A stretch of 64,000 bases of DNA from the NCBI RefSeq assembly GCF_023821985.2, contig NZ_CP098805.1, positions 1,550,001 to 1,614,000 on the forward strand. The letters run 5' to 3'. The stretch comes from Dyadobacter chenhuakuii (GTDB lineage: Bacteria > Bacteroidota > Bacteroidia > Cytophagales > Spirosomataceae). A program made the position numbers and the translations under genes. The notes under the pieces are model-generated. The model did not search any database. It saw nothing but the letters and a program-made list of their open reading frames with translations, and was not told the origin of the DNA. Shown piece by piece: positions 1 to 8,869 of this stretch (positions are counted from its first letter, which is position 1; every line of letters starts with the position of its first letter).

Positions 1-235
1 CGATGCGGTCTCCTTTGATATCCATCCCGATGAAGTTCTTTTCCGGGAACTGCTTGCCTAACCCAATGGTGTATTCACCCTTCCCACAGGCAAGCTCAAC
101 GACAACCGGATGATCATTTTCAAAGTATAAACTATTCCAATGGCCTTTGATTTGGGTGTATAAGGGTTTTCCTGCTTCAATAACATTCGCGGCGTCGGCG
201 CTAAACTTGTAGTGTTCTAACTTTCTTCTGGTCAT
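1..235 (-). CDS. trmB: tRNA (guanine-N7-)-methyltransferase, 5' part only (cut by window edge)
   Basis: The first 78 residues, starting at ATG 235, are present; the rest lies beyond base 1. The product should place m7G at position 46 of tRNA using S-adenosylmethionine. The visible part carries SAM-binding motif I (LACGKGE, residues 48-54) followed by NFIGMDIKGDR, the conserved beta2 stretch of the TrmB family. It lies 16 bp downstream of folC on the same strand and probably shares its transcript. TrmB is the best match, but the catalytic C-terminal half is not visible. Confidence 0.85.
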   Translation of the reverse strand, partial: MTRRKLEHYKFSADAANVIEAGKPLYTQIKGHWNSLYFENDHPVVVELACGKGEYTIGLGKQFPEKNFIGMDIKGDRI

Positions 236-251
236 TCTATTCAATAATCTA

Positions 252-1553
252 TTACAAATCTTCAATGTCGGCCACTACAAAAGTGCTTCCGCCCACGTAA
301 ATAGTGTCCTGTGGATCGGACTCGCCGATTGCAGCATCCAATGCATCATTTACATTCAAAAAGGCCTTTCCTTCTAAGCCAAACGACGCGGCCAGCTGTG
401 TCAGCTCCCTGGCATCCAGTGCGCGCAAATTGGAGGGCTGACAAAAGTAAAATATCCCATCTGACGGAAATAATTGTAGCATGGAAGTGATGTCTTTATC
501 GCCGACAAAGCCAACAACAAATCGCTGTGCGCCGGTCGCGACGCTTTTAAATTGCTCCAACGCGGACGCTAATCCTGCGGTGTTGTGGCCGGTATCGCAA
601 TAAACATCCGGCTTTTCACGGAGTTTTTGCCAACGTCCTTTTAAGCCCGTGATTTTGGTGACAGCCGAGAGAGCCTCCCTTACTTGCGAGTCAGAAAGCG
701 TCCAACCCTTTCTTCTTAACGTCTCAATTGCTGCTACAACGCCCGCAATGTTCTTTAACTGATAAGCACCGGTAAGGTCTAAACGCAACCCTTCAAAGAT
801 GCTCGTAAGCGTTTCTTTTTCAACTACATCTACTTCCAACAAGCCATCCCTAAGGCCTTTTTTCTGCATGTTATACTGGTCGGACGCATAGATAATCGGT
901 GCATCCGCATTCAGAGCTGCATTCGAAAGCACACCACTGATAGAATCGGACTGCTTTTCACTGACTATGACTGGGATGTTCGGTTTGATTATGCCAGCCT
1001 TTTCAGCGGCTATTTCTTCCAGCGTCTCGCCTAAATACTGCGTGTGATCCAGGCTGATGTTGGTGATTATGGACAGTTCTGGTGTTATAATGTTTGTCGA
1101 ATCCAGCCTTCCGCCCATTCCAACCTCGATTACCGCAACATCCACCTCCATTTTAGAAAAATACGAAAATGCCATGGCAACAGTCGCTTCGAAGAATGAA
1201 GGCGATAATCTTTCAATGTTAGATTTATTTTCGCTGATAAAGTCGATAATGAACTCTTCTGTTACAAACTGCCCATTAACCCGGATTCTCTCCCGAAAAT
1301 CCTTTAAATGGGGTGATGTGTAAAGTCCAACCTTATAACCGGCTTGTTGCAACACAGCAGCAAGCATATGAGATGTGCTCCCTTTGCCGTTTGTCCCGCC
1401 AATATGGATGGTTGGGTAATGATTCTGGGGATCTCCGAGAAAGTTACAAAGCTCCCGGGTAGTATGAAGGCCCGGCTTGAAAGCACGGGCCCCGATGTTC
1501 TGAAAAACCGGCAGGCGGCTATACAGATAATCCAATGTTTCCTGGTAATTCAT
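252..1553 (-). CDS. folC: Bifunctional folylpolyglutamate synthase/dihydrofolate synthase
   Basis: This 433-residue protein has the usual FolC length. It adds glutamate to dihydropteroate and to reduced folates in the cytoplasm, using ATP. The Mur-ligase-type P-loop GGTNGKGST is at residues 52-60, with TSPHLKDFRERIRVNG shortly after and VIEVGMGGRLDSTN in the central domain, all typical of FolC. A ligase C-terminal domain follows, with DTGHNTAGL. It starts 8 bp after the TonB-like gene and is followed 16 bp later by trmB, so it sits inside a minus-strand run. Confidence 0.95.
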   Translation of the reverse strand: MNYQETLDYLYSRLPVFQNIGARAFKPGLHTTRELCNFLGDPQNHYPTIHIGGTNGKGSTSHMLAAVLQQAGYKVGLYTSPHLKDFRERIRVNGQFVTEEFIIDFISENKSNIERLSPSFFEATVAMAFSYFSKMEVDVAVIEVGMGGRLDSTNIITPELSIITNISLDHTQYLGETLEEIAAEKAGIIKPNIPVIVSEKQSDSISGVLSNAALNADAPIIYASDQYNMQKKGLRDGLLEVDVVEKETLTSIFEGLRLDLTGAYQLKNIAGVVAAIETLRRKGWTLSDSQVREALSAVTKITGLKGRWQKLREKPDVYCDTGHNTAGLASALEQFKSVATGAQRFVVGFVGDKDITSMLQLFPSDGIFYFCQPSNLRALDARELTQLAASFGLEGKAFLNVNDALDAAIGESDPQDTIYVGGSTFVVADIEDL

Positions 1554-1561
1554 TCTGAAGA

Positions 1562-2488
1562 CTATTGGGAACGGATTTTAAATGTGATCGTTCCTACCGA
1601 TTCGTCTGGCACGTTTGATGACTTTGGGATAAAGGTCAAATCGCGCACTGCGCTTTTGTATTTATTAACAACTGAATAATCGGTAACTGTTGTGTTTTGC
1701 GTGATAATGCTCTTCACACGGCCATTCTTATCTACGGTAATTTTGAATGTAATATCGCCCGTAGCATCCGAATTATCGTCCACAACCGGTCTTCTCGACC
1801 AGCTCCAACCGGATAAGCTCAACCCTACTGCCGTTCCGCCACCGCCGCCTTCACCTTTGTATGTCTTGGCAAATAAGCTTCCTGTTTTAGAACCCTTGTC
1901 ACCAACGCCGTCTGCATCATCGCCATTGTTATTACCACCCACGCCGCTTTTTGTGCCGTTTGTGCCATTGCTTCCCGACTTGCTTCCGGATGATTTTGTA
2001 AACAATGCATCCTTATTAACTGCCTTTTCAGGAGTCGGCTTGGCAGCCGGGGCTGATGAAGCTTCGGAACCGGTCGATTTCTTGCTCTCATTCTTCTCAG
2101 GCGCTTCCACCGGGCTCTCAGCCTTGGACGTAATTACAGGCTTCTCAGCAACCGTTTTTGTGGGTTTCACCGGCTCAATCTTCGGAGGAGTTGGCGGTGT
2201 TGGTTTAGGTGTCGCAACAGACTTAACTTTTTTCACCTCATCTGCATCTGCCCGCATATTTTCAGCGACCTTGCTGTCATTAGGCTTGTTAAACGTCTGC
2301 ACGTCGCCGCGGCCCACCTTGTCAGTTCCGTAGTTCACTTCCACAAAAAGCTCCATAGGAGCCACTTTGGGTATTGAGCTGTTCAGCCTGATGAAGAAAA
2401 ATATGCCAAGCATTGCGATGGTGATCCCGATGGACATAGCCCAGGACACTGCAATTCTCTGACGATCTTCGGCTTGTAATACAATCAT
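1562..2488 (-). CDS. TonB-like energy transducer
   Basis: This 308-residue protein probably spans the periplasm and couples inner-membrane energy to outer-membrane transporters. One membrane segment lies near residues 13-34. It is followed by a charged, proline/lysine-rich spacer (about 85-130), a Ser/Gly/Asn-rich low-complexity stretch (about 140-220), and a C-terminal domain of about 65 residues (GDITFKITVDKNGRVKSI) resembling TonB and Bacteroidota energy transducers. It starts after the terminator that closes the upstream SPOR gene and runs into folC. No ExbB/ExbD genes are visible downstream, so its partners must be encoded elsewhere. The TonB class is likely; its receptor is unknown. Confidence 0.75.
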   Translation of the reverse strand: MIVLQAEDRQRIAVSWAMSIGITIAMLGIFFFIRLNSSIPKVAPMELFVEVNYGTDKVGRGDVQTFNKPNDSKVAENMRADADEVKKVKSVATPKPTPPTPPKIEPVKPTKTVAEKPVITSKAESPVEAPEKNESKKSTGSEASSAPAAKPTPEKAVNKDALFTKSSGSKSGSNGTNGTKSGVGGNNNGDDADGVGDKGSKTGSLFAKTYKGEGGGGGTAVGLSLSGWSWSRRPVVDDNSDATGDITFKITVDKNGRVKSIITQNTTVTDYSVVNKYKSAVRDLTFIPKSSNVPDESVGTITFKIRSQ

Positions 2489-2547
2489 TGTATTTGCTAT
2501 TATTTTACTGTTTCAACAACGTAAATTTAAAAAAAATCGTGTGTTAC

Positions 2548-2576
2548 GAAAAAAGGAAGCACTTTAATGCTTCCTT
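2548..2576 (-). terminator. Rho-independent terminator after the HU/SPOR gene
   Basis: A 9-bp perfect stem (arms 2553-2561 and 2568-2576, AAGGAAGCA/TGCTTCCTT) has a 6-nt loop and is followed on the minus strand by a run of T. It lies between the SPOR gene stop and the TonB-like gene start, so it splits the minus-strand envelope run into two units. Confidence 0.8.
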
Positions 2577-2593
2577 CTCTATGCTTATTTAGA

Positions 2594-3685
2594 TTATTTT
2601 TTCTTGTAAACCCAGCCCGCTTCTCCGATCACTCCTTTTAGCTTGTTAGAGGCGCGGTAAGCATCGGTCTCGGTGCCGTAGCCGTTCGTTGCCACCTTCA
2701 CCTTCTTACCAAACCGGTCGGGAGGCAAAATGCTGGCGTCCTCAAATCCTTTTTCCTTTAACTGGGCCAGGAGCACTTTTGCTTGCTTGATCCCTTTAAA
2801 TGTTCCTGCAATCACATAGAACTTAGAAGACGATGCTGGCTCGATGGTTGCAGCCGGCTCTGGCTTAACCGCCAGGATTGCCATTTTTGCTTTAACTGAA
2901 TCATCCTTTAAAGGTTTCGCAGTTTCAACCGGCAAATTGGTTACAGCAACAGAATCAGTGATTAATACCGGTTGTGTGGTTGGTTTAACAGTTTCCGGTT
3001 CAACAACCGTCGTTTCCGATTTTTCCTCATTCGTTGCTTCTGCTTTGGCAAACAACTCGGTGAATGGGTTCAATGTGCTTTGAATGTCTCCGTTTCTTGA
3101 ATTGACCAAAAACACACTTAAACCGCAGATCAATGTGGCTATGGCTGCCGCAGCGGCCCATCTTACCCACTTAAATGTGCCTGTTCTATCCTCTTCTGAT
3201 TCAATGACTTCAACCTGTTCCTCAGCAATGTAATTGTCTGCAACCGCGATCGGAACTATCTTTTTATCAACCTGCTTGGCCCTGATCTTCTCAAAACCAT
3301 ACCATTCATCCTTGAAATATTTCTCAGTGTTCGGCTCGAAAACCAGCTTACCCTCGATATTCTTGCTGAAATCCCCAATCCCCATGATCTGCGCCCGGCC
3401 GTGTTGTTCGAGGTTATGGCGAAGTTCATCCGTATAACCTTTTACATATTCAACCGCTTCCAGATGCGACAAGCTTTCATGACGCGAAATGTAATTGGCT
3501 AAAAGTCCATCGTCCAGTTTAAGAAACTCATTGAATGCCAGCTTCTTAGCAGGAGGAGAAAAAGTCTGCGACATCGAATCATAAGCAGCCGGGATCTGGT
3601 GCGAAAGCAATGCTCCGAATCCTGGAATGATTACAAATTCATATTCACCTACAAGTTTTCGGATGACTGTTTCGACTGCTATCAT
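2594..3685 (-). CDS. HU-CCDC81-like and SPOR domain envelope protein
   Basis: A 363-residue protein from ATG 3685. An upstream in-frame ATG at 3739 would overlap the preceding gene, and the HU-like fold begins at MIAVETVIRKLVGEY, so the later start is preferred. Residues 1 to about 130 match the HU-CCDC81 module of Bacteroidota (VIIPGFGALL, AQIMGIGDF). One membrane span lies near 175-194, then a Thr/Val/Glu-rich linker, and a SPOR domain fills the last 75 residues (FYVIAGTFKGIKQAK). SPOR domains bind denuded septal peptidoglycan, so the protein probably links a cytoplasmic DNA-binding-like domain to the cell wall. It follows the barrel gene by 28 bp and ends at a terminator. Confidence 0.8.
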   Translation of the reverse strand: MIAVETVIRKLVGEYEFVIIPGFGALLSHQIPAAYDSMSQTFSPPAKKLAFNEFLKLDDGLLANYISRHESLSHLEAVEYVKGYTDELRHNLEQHGRAQIMGIGDFSKNIEGKLVFEPNTEKYFKDEWYGFEKIRAKQVDKKIVPIAVADNYIAEEQVEVIESEEDRTGTFKWVRWAAAAAIATLICGLSVFLVNSRNGDIQSTLNPFTELFAKAEATNEEKSETTVVEPETVKPTTQPVLITDSVAVTNLPVETAKPLKDDSVKAKMAILAVKPEPAATIEPASSSKFYVIAGTFKGIKQAKVLLAQLKEKGFEDASILPPDRFGKKVKVATNGYGTETDAYRASNKLKGVIGEAGWVYKKK

Positions 3686-3713
3686 GAATGTTTTTTCAGT
3701 TAACTCAGCGAAG

Positions 3714-5384
3714 TTAAAAAGAAAACGATAATCCTCCAATAAAGTTTAGTCCTTGCTGCGGGTAATACTGGTAACGCTGATACTGCTTACCTAACACATT
3801 GTTGAGGGCCACAAATGCAGAGAAGTTCCTGGTTAACAGATAATCAATCTTGAAATTCAGGTCCGCAATCACAGGCAGTTTGGTCACTTCGCCGCTCTGG
3901 AAATTTTTTGCTTTTATTCCTCTCAGCATATAAAAATCCGCTGTTACGAACAATTTTTTACTGATTGCAAGCGCATTAAACCAGTTTAACGTAAGATCAG
4001 GACGGTGCCAGGGCTCTTCAAGGTCTGCAACTGAGTAATCAAAGAAGTTTACTTTAACAGACGTTTTGAACAGATCATTAAAGTTGTAACCCGCCTGACC
4101 GGAAATGCTCAGCACTTTTGTCTTGCCCGGATCATAAATGATCGAGAACTGCGATGTGTCGGCCAGGGAATTGTTGAAATAATAAAAATTTCTGTATTGC
4201 GTGTAAGCAACTTTACCTTCATAATTGAAACCGGCAAGTCCCTCACCTTTTACGCCCGCACTGATTTCAGAGTCCTTATCAGTGTTAAGTATTTGAACAT
4301 TGGGACCCAGCCACATGTTCTCGCCCAGCATACTTTTCAGCGTATTCCTCACCATATCTCCATTCCAGCCAGCGAATACGTGCAGCCCGTCAAAAGGTGC
4401 AACGTCAATATTCAGAACCGGGAATGCTTTCGTTCGGTTGATCTCTAATTCGCTGTCTGTTTCATTGGCTACATTAATCCCCGCGGTTACCGAGAACAGG
4501 TCAGATGTGTATTTGAATGTAGGTTTTACCCGGAACAGATTTCTGTTATAAGTGAAGCGGTCAACACGCTGCGTTATAAATGCGTCCGCTTCCAGTAACG
4601 CATGAAACGATTCGGATAACGGCACGGAAGCCATTAACTTGGTTCCCCAATCCAATTCCGAAGCTTCATAACGGTCTCGCAATGTATGCAGGCTCGTTTT
4701 TACTGAATAATCAACAAGTACAGAAGCATCTGTATTTTCAAAACCCAATGCTACACCGAACCTGTTAATTGTCTGGCGGATGCTGTCCCTGTTCACCTGA
4801 ACAGTTTCGGGCTGTGGCTGATAACCGTAGAAATAGTAGTTCTTACGATCATAGTCCAGCGCTGCCTCAACCTTGTATTTGCTGCGAATGTATTTACCGC
4901 CTATCCTGAAATTGGTTGACGCATTAGCCGAGTTCTTATTATCAACCGGACCATTGGCGGCGGATAAATGTTTCAACTGCGTGGTAAAAACCAGATCTTC
5001 GGAAGGACGGCCGCCTACGAATGCTTCACCCAGAAAACGGCCGTAGTTACCAGCACCAAGCTTAACATAATTATTCAGCACATCCGGTTCGTCCTTGCGT
5101 TTTTGTTCGTCCGATGATGCTGCTACGCTCGGCGTCAGCTTCGGCGACGATAGGTCGATTTGCGGATCAATGATCTGGTAGTCAACTTTTTTCTTGCCCG
5201 TTTCACCTTTTATCGGATCAACTTTATCATAAACCCGGTTTGCAGGTGCGAATTCAATGCTTTTTTCTTTTACAATCTCGTAGGTCTGGCTCTCAATCTC
5301 GCCCCGTTGCGCCATAGCGAACTGGGAAGAAAAGCCAAGTGTCAATAGAAATAAGGAAGAACGTATCGCGGTGGATTTCGTCAT
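3714..5384 (-). CDS. Outer-membrane beta-barrel protein, TonB-receptor-like without plug
   Basis: A 556-residue protein with a signal peptide (cleavage probably after FAMAQ, residue 26). Alternating hydrophobic/polar strands with aromatic girdles run to the last residue (GLNFIGGLSFSF), the usual C-terminal outer-membrane barrel signal. The C-terminal part resembles the barrel of TonB-dependent receptors (FNALAISKKLFVTADFYML, FVALNNVLGKQYQRY), but there is no obvious plug domain or carboxypeptidase-like domain. It lies between the large TPR gene and the HU/SPOR gene with short gaps, so the three are probably co-transcribed. Ligand unknown. Confidence 0.7.
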   Translation of the reverse strand: MTKSTAIRSSLFLLTLGFSSQFAMAQRGEIESQTYEIVKEKSIEFAPANRVYDKVDPIKGETGKKKVDYQIIDPQIDLSSPKLTPSVAASSDEQKRKDEPDVLNNYVKLGAGNYGRFLGEAFVGGRPSEDLVFTTQLKHLSAANGPVDNKNSANASTNFRIGGKYIRSKYKVEAALDYDRKNYYFYGYQPQPETVQVNRDSIRQTINRFGVALGFENTDASVLVDYSVKTSLHTLRDRYEASELDWGTKLMASVPLSESFHALLEADAFITQRVDRFTYNRNLFRVKPTFKYTSDLFSVTAGINVANETDSELEINRTKAFPVLNIDVAPFDGLHVFAGWNGDMVRNTLKSMLGENMWLGPNVQILNTDKDSEISAGVKGEGLAGFNYEGKVAYTQYRNFYYFNNSLADTSQFSIIYDPGKTKVLSISGQAGYNFNDLFKTSVKVNFFDYSVADLEEPWHRPDLTLNWFNALAISKKLFVTADFYMLRGIKAKNFQSGEVTKLPVIADLNFKIDYLLTRNFSAFVALNNVLGKQYQRYQYYPQQGLNFIGGLSFSF

Positions 5385-5426
5385 GAGTCTTAATATTTTC
5401 TGTTAGTCCCGCAGGAATGAATCTTT

Positions 5427-8400
5427 TTATTTACTGATCTGAGCCAATTTTTCCTTAGCAAGCTCAACTGCTTCTTTATCGTCGGAATTATCGATAATGG
5501 AGGTTAATGTGGCCTTAGCCTGTCCCATTTCGTTCAATCCTACGTACACCTCAGCAAGCAGTATAAACGACCTTACACGCCAGTAATCATATCCCTCGAA
5601 ATTCTTGCCCATCTCAATGATCGCCGTCTCAGCCTCTTTGAATTTCTTATTTTTGAAAAGAATCGTTGCTGCCCAGTAACTGGCCTCAGCGCCGTATTCA
5701 TCTTTTGACGTTGCAGCGATCTTCTTAAACTCTTCGGCTGCCTTTGTCAGATCCCCGCGGTCGTAGGGCACTTTACCCGCATAAAGCTGGGCTTTTCCAA
5801 CTGCACCCGGGATCAGGTTGCCACTATTGATGACTTCTTTGGCATAATACAATGTGGAGTCGTAGCTTTTCAATGTATAATAAGTGTCCATCAAGCCAAC
5901 CCAGGCCTGCGCCTGTTCTTTCTTGCTTTCCGAATTGCGGAGCAGCACCCGGAAGTTTGAAACCGCATTGTTGTAATTGCCCCGGGCGATTTCCAGTTCT
6001 GCGGAGCGTTGTGCAGCTGCGGCAACAAATGTTGATTTGTTTTGCTGAACCACTTTACTGAAATATTGCAATGCCTCGTTCACCTTGCCACTCTTGTCGT
6101 AAGAAGAAGCAATGAAATAGTTTGCGTCATACTGATGCTTGCTCGCCGGGTAACTCTGAATGAAGCCCTGCAATGCATTAATCGCGTTCTCATATTTCTC
6201 TGCGTAATAAAGGTTACGCACATTATCGAACTCCACTTCTTCGAGCTTCTCGTTACCCGGATTGTTTTTCCTTACAACGCCAAGCACCTGCGTAAACTCT
6301 TCCGGACGTCCAACAGCTGTATAGGCTTCCTGAATCCCTTCCAAAGCGCTGTTTGCGGATGGAGAGTCAGCATATTCAGTCAAGATCTTACGGAAATCGA
6401 CGATCGCTTGTTCGTACACCTGCAAGTTATAGTATGACTGCGCGCGGCGAAGCAATGCTGCGGGGATCGCGTTGCTCTTCGGTTTCTCGTTGATCATTCT
6501 CGTGAAACCTTTCACAGCAGCAGAATAGCTCTGTTTTTGGAAATCAATGTCGGCCAGCTGGAAATAGGCATCATCCAGATATCTCGACTGCGGATATTGG
6601 CTGATCAGCAGATTAAACTGTCTGCGCGCTTCCTGCTCCCGGTTCATGTATACATAAGCACGGGCCTTCTGGAACAGAGCGTAATCCTTATCCACTTTAC
6701 CTTTGGACGAAACCTGCTCGTAGGTCTTGATCGCTTCATTGTAATTCTTGGCAGCCAGGTAGCAGTCCGCCAGTCGGGAAAAGCCATCTTCGATCATCGC
6801 CGGCTCAATGCCTTCAATGTTGTTCGTAAACTCCTTGAAGTATGTTAAAGCCTGAGCGTATTTTTTCTGGTTATAGTAAATGTATCCCAGAGCATACAAG
6901 CTCTTTCTTGCATAAATGCCTGCCTTCGGATTTTTTGAGATCTGCGAGTACAGGTTGGCAGCTTCATCCACTTTGTTCAAACCATATGTCGACTCCGCCT
7001 TGTAATATGTTGCAGAAATGAAAAGTTGCTCATCAATAGGAAACTTGATGGACTTATCAAACATTACAATAGCATTATCAAACTTCTGCGCATTGAAATC
7101 GAGGACTCCCTGGTTATAAGTAAGCCTCTGATAGGTGCCATTTATTTTAGCATTCCGCTTGGAAAGGCCCTCAATGTACTTTATTGCCCCAACCGAGTTG
7201 CTTGCGCTGGCATATCCTTCTGCTACTAATTCGGTTGCTTCCTCGGTATGTTTGCTTTCAGGATATCTTGCCATGAAGTCGTTAAACTCCTTTACGGCCT
7301 CATTGTTGTTCCCCGACTCCAACTGAACCTTTGCATGGTTGTAAGCGGCTTCTTCTTTAACGACAGGGTTAAAGTCAAGCTTAGCGGCATTGTCAAATGC
7401 TGTTAAAGCATAAGTTAATTTAGAAGTCTTTAAGTAGCTGATTCCCAGTATATATGAGGCGTACTGCGAAACAGAATCTTTGCCCGGTCCGATGGGTTTC
7501 AAGTTTGTTATTGCACCTTCATAGTTACCGCTTCTGAACAGCGCATGACCATAATGTAATGCCACTGTCGGAGGCACAACGCCTGGTTTCATTCGCTTGT
7601 AACGCTCGTAAGAAGTTACAGCAGCAGCATAGTCGCCTTTCTCGTAGTATACTTCTGCTACATACAAAGCAACGTCATCCAGTTTAGTATTGCCTCTCTG
7701 CGATTTCAAGATCTTCTCGCCGTAAGTCAGCAGCTCATCGTTACGCTTCAATTGATATAATGATGAGATAATCCAGTTGGGCGCTTCATTCTTATAGTAA
7801 GGATGATCCTCGATCCGCTGAAAATCCTGATAAGCTTCTTCAAATTTGTTCTTCTGGTAATTGATCACACCGGCATAAAACGAAGCATCGCCCGCATTTG
7901 CGAAAGAAGTCTCCGTTTTAACCTGGTTAAACAATGGCAGCGCTGCATCCAGTTGCTGCGTGTTGTAATAAGACATAGCCAGCTGATAAGTGCTTTCCAG
8001 CTTACTCGCGCCGCTTCCTCCTACGTTAACAGCTTTATCCAGATAAGTAATTGCCTTTTCATATTGCCCGGACTCGTAGTAATAACGGCCCAGATCACCG
8101 TAGATCTGCTGTGCTTTGGGATGTTCTGAATGGTTCTTTACGAAACGGTCCACTTGCACTTCCGCTTCGGGATAGTTCAGATATAAGCCGGTAACTGCCA
8201 CATAATATTCCGCCGTAACTTTATTATAGTCCGTGGTGCTCAGCAACTTATCATCTGTACCTAAAAACTCGTTGAATTCCTGCCTGGCTGCCACGTAGTT
8301 GGACTTTTCATAATATTCCAGGCCATTTCGAAAATGGGCTTCCGGTTCGGTTACGCTTAACGTATTCTGAGCAAAAACCGAAGATGCGCCAACATATAAA

Positions 8401-8486
8401 AGCATTCCGAAAGTGGAGGCGCCGTGTTTAAAAACCATAGAGACTGAGTTGGTGAATTTTTGATTTGAATTAATGTCATTAACCAT
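5427..8486 (-). CDS. Large tetratricopeptide-repeat protein, probably periplasmic
   Basis: A 1019-residue protein made almost entirely of TPR units, with the A/Y-A-F pattern (for example YYESGQYEKAITYLDKAV and YLAAKNYNEAIKTYEQV). The N terminus has a signal-like stretch ending VFAQ near residue 40. ATG 8486 is used here, but ATG 8438, which begins right before the hydrophobic segment, is a credible alternative. TPR arrays act as protein-interaction scaffolds; the pairing with an outer-membrane barrel and a SPOR protein suggests an envelope assembly role. This is inferred from context, not from a catalytic motif. It is the first gene of the minus-strand run. Confidence 0.8.
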   Translation of the reverse strand: MVNDINSNQKFTNSVSMVFKHGASTFGMLLYVGASSVFAQNTLSVTEPEAHFRNGLEYYEKSNYVAARQEFNEFLGTDDKLLSTTDYNKVTAEYYVAVTGLYLNYPEAEVQVDRFVKNHSEHPKAQQIYGDLGRYYYESGQYEKAITYLDKAVNVGGSGASKLESTYQLAMSYYNTQQLDAALPLFNQVKTETSFANAGDASFYAGVINYQKNKFEEAYQDFQRIEDHPYYKNEAPNWIISSLYQLKRNDELLTYGEKILKSQRGNTKLDDVALYVAEVYYEKGDYAAAVTSYERYKRMKPGVVPPTVALHYGHALFRSGNYEGAITNLKPIGPGKDSVSQYASYILGISYLKTSKLTYALTAFDNAAKLDFNPVVKEEAAYNHAKVQLESGNNNEAVKEFNDFMARYPESKHTEEATELVAEGYASASNSVGAIKYIEGLSKRNAKINGTYQRLTYNQGVLDFNAQKFDNAIVMFDKSIKFPIDEQLFISATYYKAESTYGLNKVDEAANLYSQISKNPKAGIYARKSLYALGYIYYNQKKYAQALTYFKEFTNNIEGIEPAMIEDGFSRLADCYLAAKNYNEAIKTYEQVSSKGKVDKDYALFQKARAYVYMNREQEARRQFNLLISQYPQSRYLDDAYFQLADIDFQKQSYSAAVKGFTRMINEKPKSNAIPAALLRRAQSYYNLQVYEQAIVDFRKILTEYADSPSANSALEGIQEAYTAVGRPEEFTQVLGVVRKNNPGNEKLEEVEFDNVRNLYYAEKYENAINALQGFIQSYPASKHQYDANYFIASSYDKSGKVNEALQYFSKVVQQNKSTFVAAAAQRSAELEIARGNYNNAVSNFRVLLRNSESKKEQAQAWVGLMDTYYTLKSYDSTLYYAKEVINSGNLIPGAVGKAQLYAGKVPYDRGDLTKAAEEFKKIAATSKDEYGAEASYWAATILFKNKKFKEAETAIIEMGKNFEGYDYWRVRSFILLAEVYVGLNEMGQAKATLTSIIDNSDDKEAVELAKEKLAQISK

Positions 8487-8596
8487 ATCTTTTTAAAGAG
8501 TATTTTGGTGCGCTCTTACCTCTTAAAATTGTTTGCTATCTAACGAAAAGTGTACTAAAACCGTATACGTTGATAGTAAAGGCATTATTTATAACC

Positions 8597-8848
8597 TCAG
8601 AAGATCACTTCGTTACGCCGTAAAGACTCTGAAAAATCATCATGCATTGCATCAAAACGGGAGGTAATTGCAGCAATAAATGATTCGTCCATGCAGCGTT
8701 CTATTTCTGCAGGACTTTCGATTTCATAGTCATCGATTTTGTAAGTTTGCTCATACATGCCGGATTCAATTTTGACAATGTATTTATTGTTCCATTGATA
8801 AAGGCCGATCTTAAAATTGTCGTTGGGTATATCCTTAATATATCTCAT
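8597..8848 (-). CDS. Conserved hypothetical small protein
   Basis: An 83-residue acidic protein (starts MRYIKDIPNDNFKIGLYQW) with no signal peptide, membrane span or catalytic motif. It has a compact beta-rich first half (WNNKYIVKIESGMYEQTYKI) and a helical second half. Codon use matches its neighbours, and it reads as a real small gene. It starts 21 bp from the divergent TPR lipoprotein gene. I do not recognise the family. Confidence 0.6.
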   Translation of the reverse strand: MRYIKDIPNDNFKIGLYQWNNKYIVKIESGMYEQTYKIDDYEIESPAEIERCMDESFIAAITSRFDAMHDDFSESLRRNEVIF

Positions 8849-8869
8849 TTTATAAATTGTTGCAACTCT

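Noticed and set aside
1692..2333. 213-codon open frame on the plus strand opposite the TonB-like gene
   Set aside because: It mirrors the Pro/Lys/Ser/Gly low-complexity part of the TonB-like gene and has no recognisable domain.
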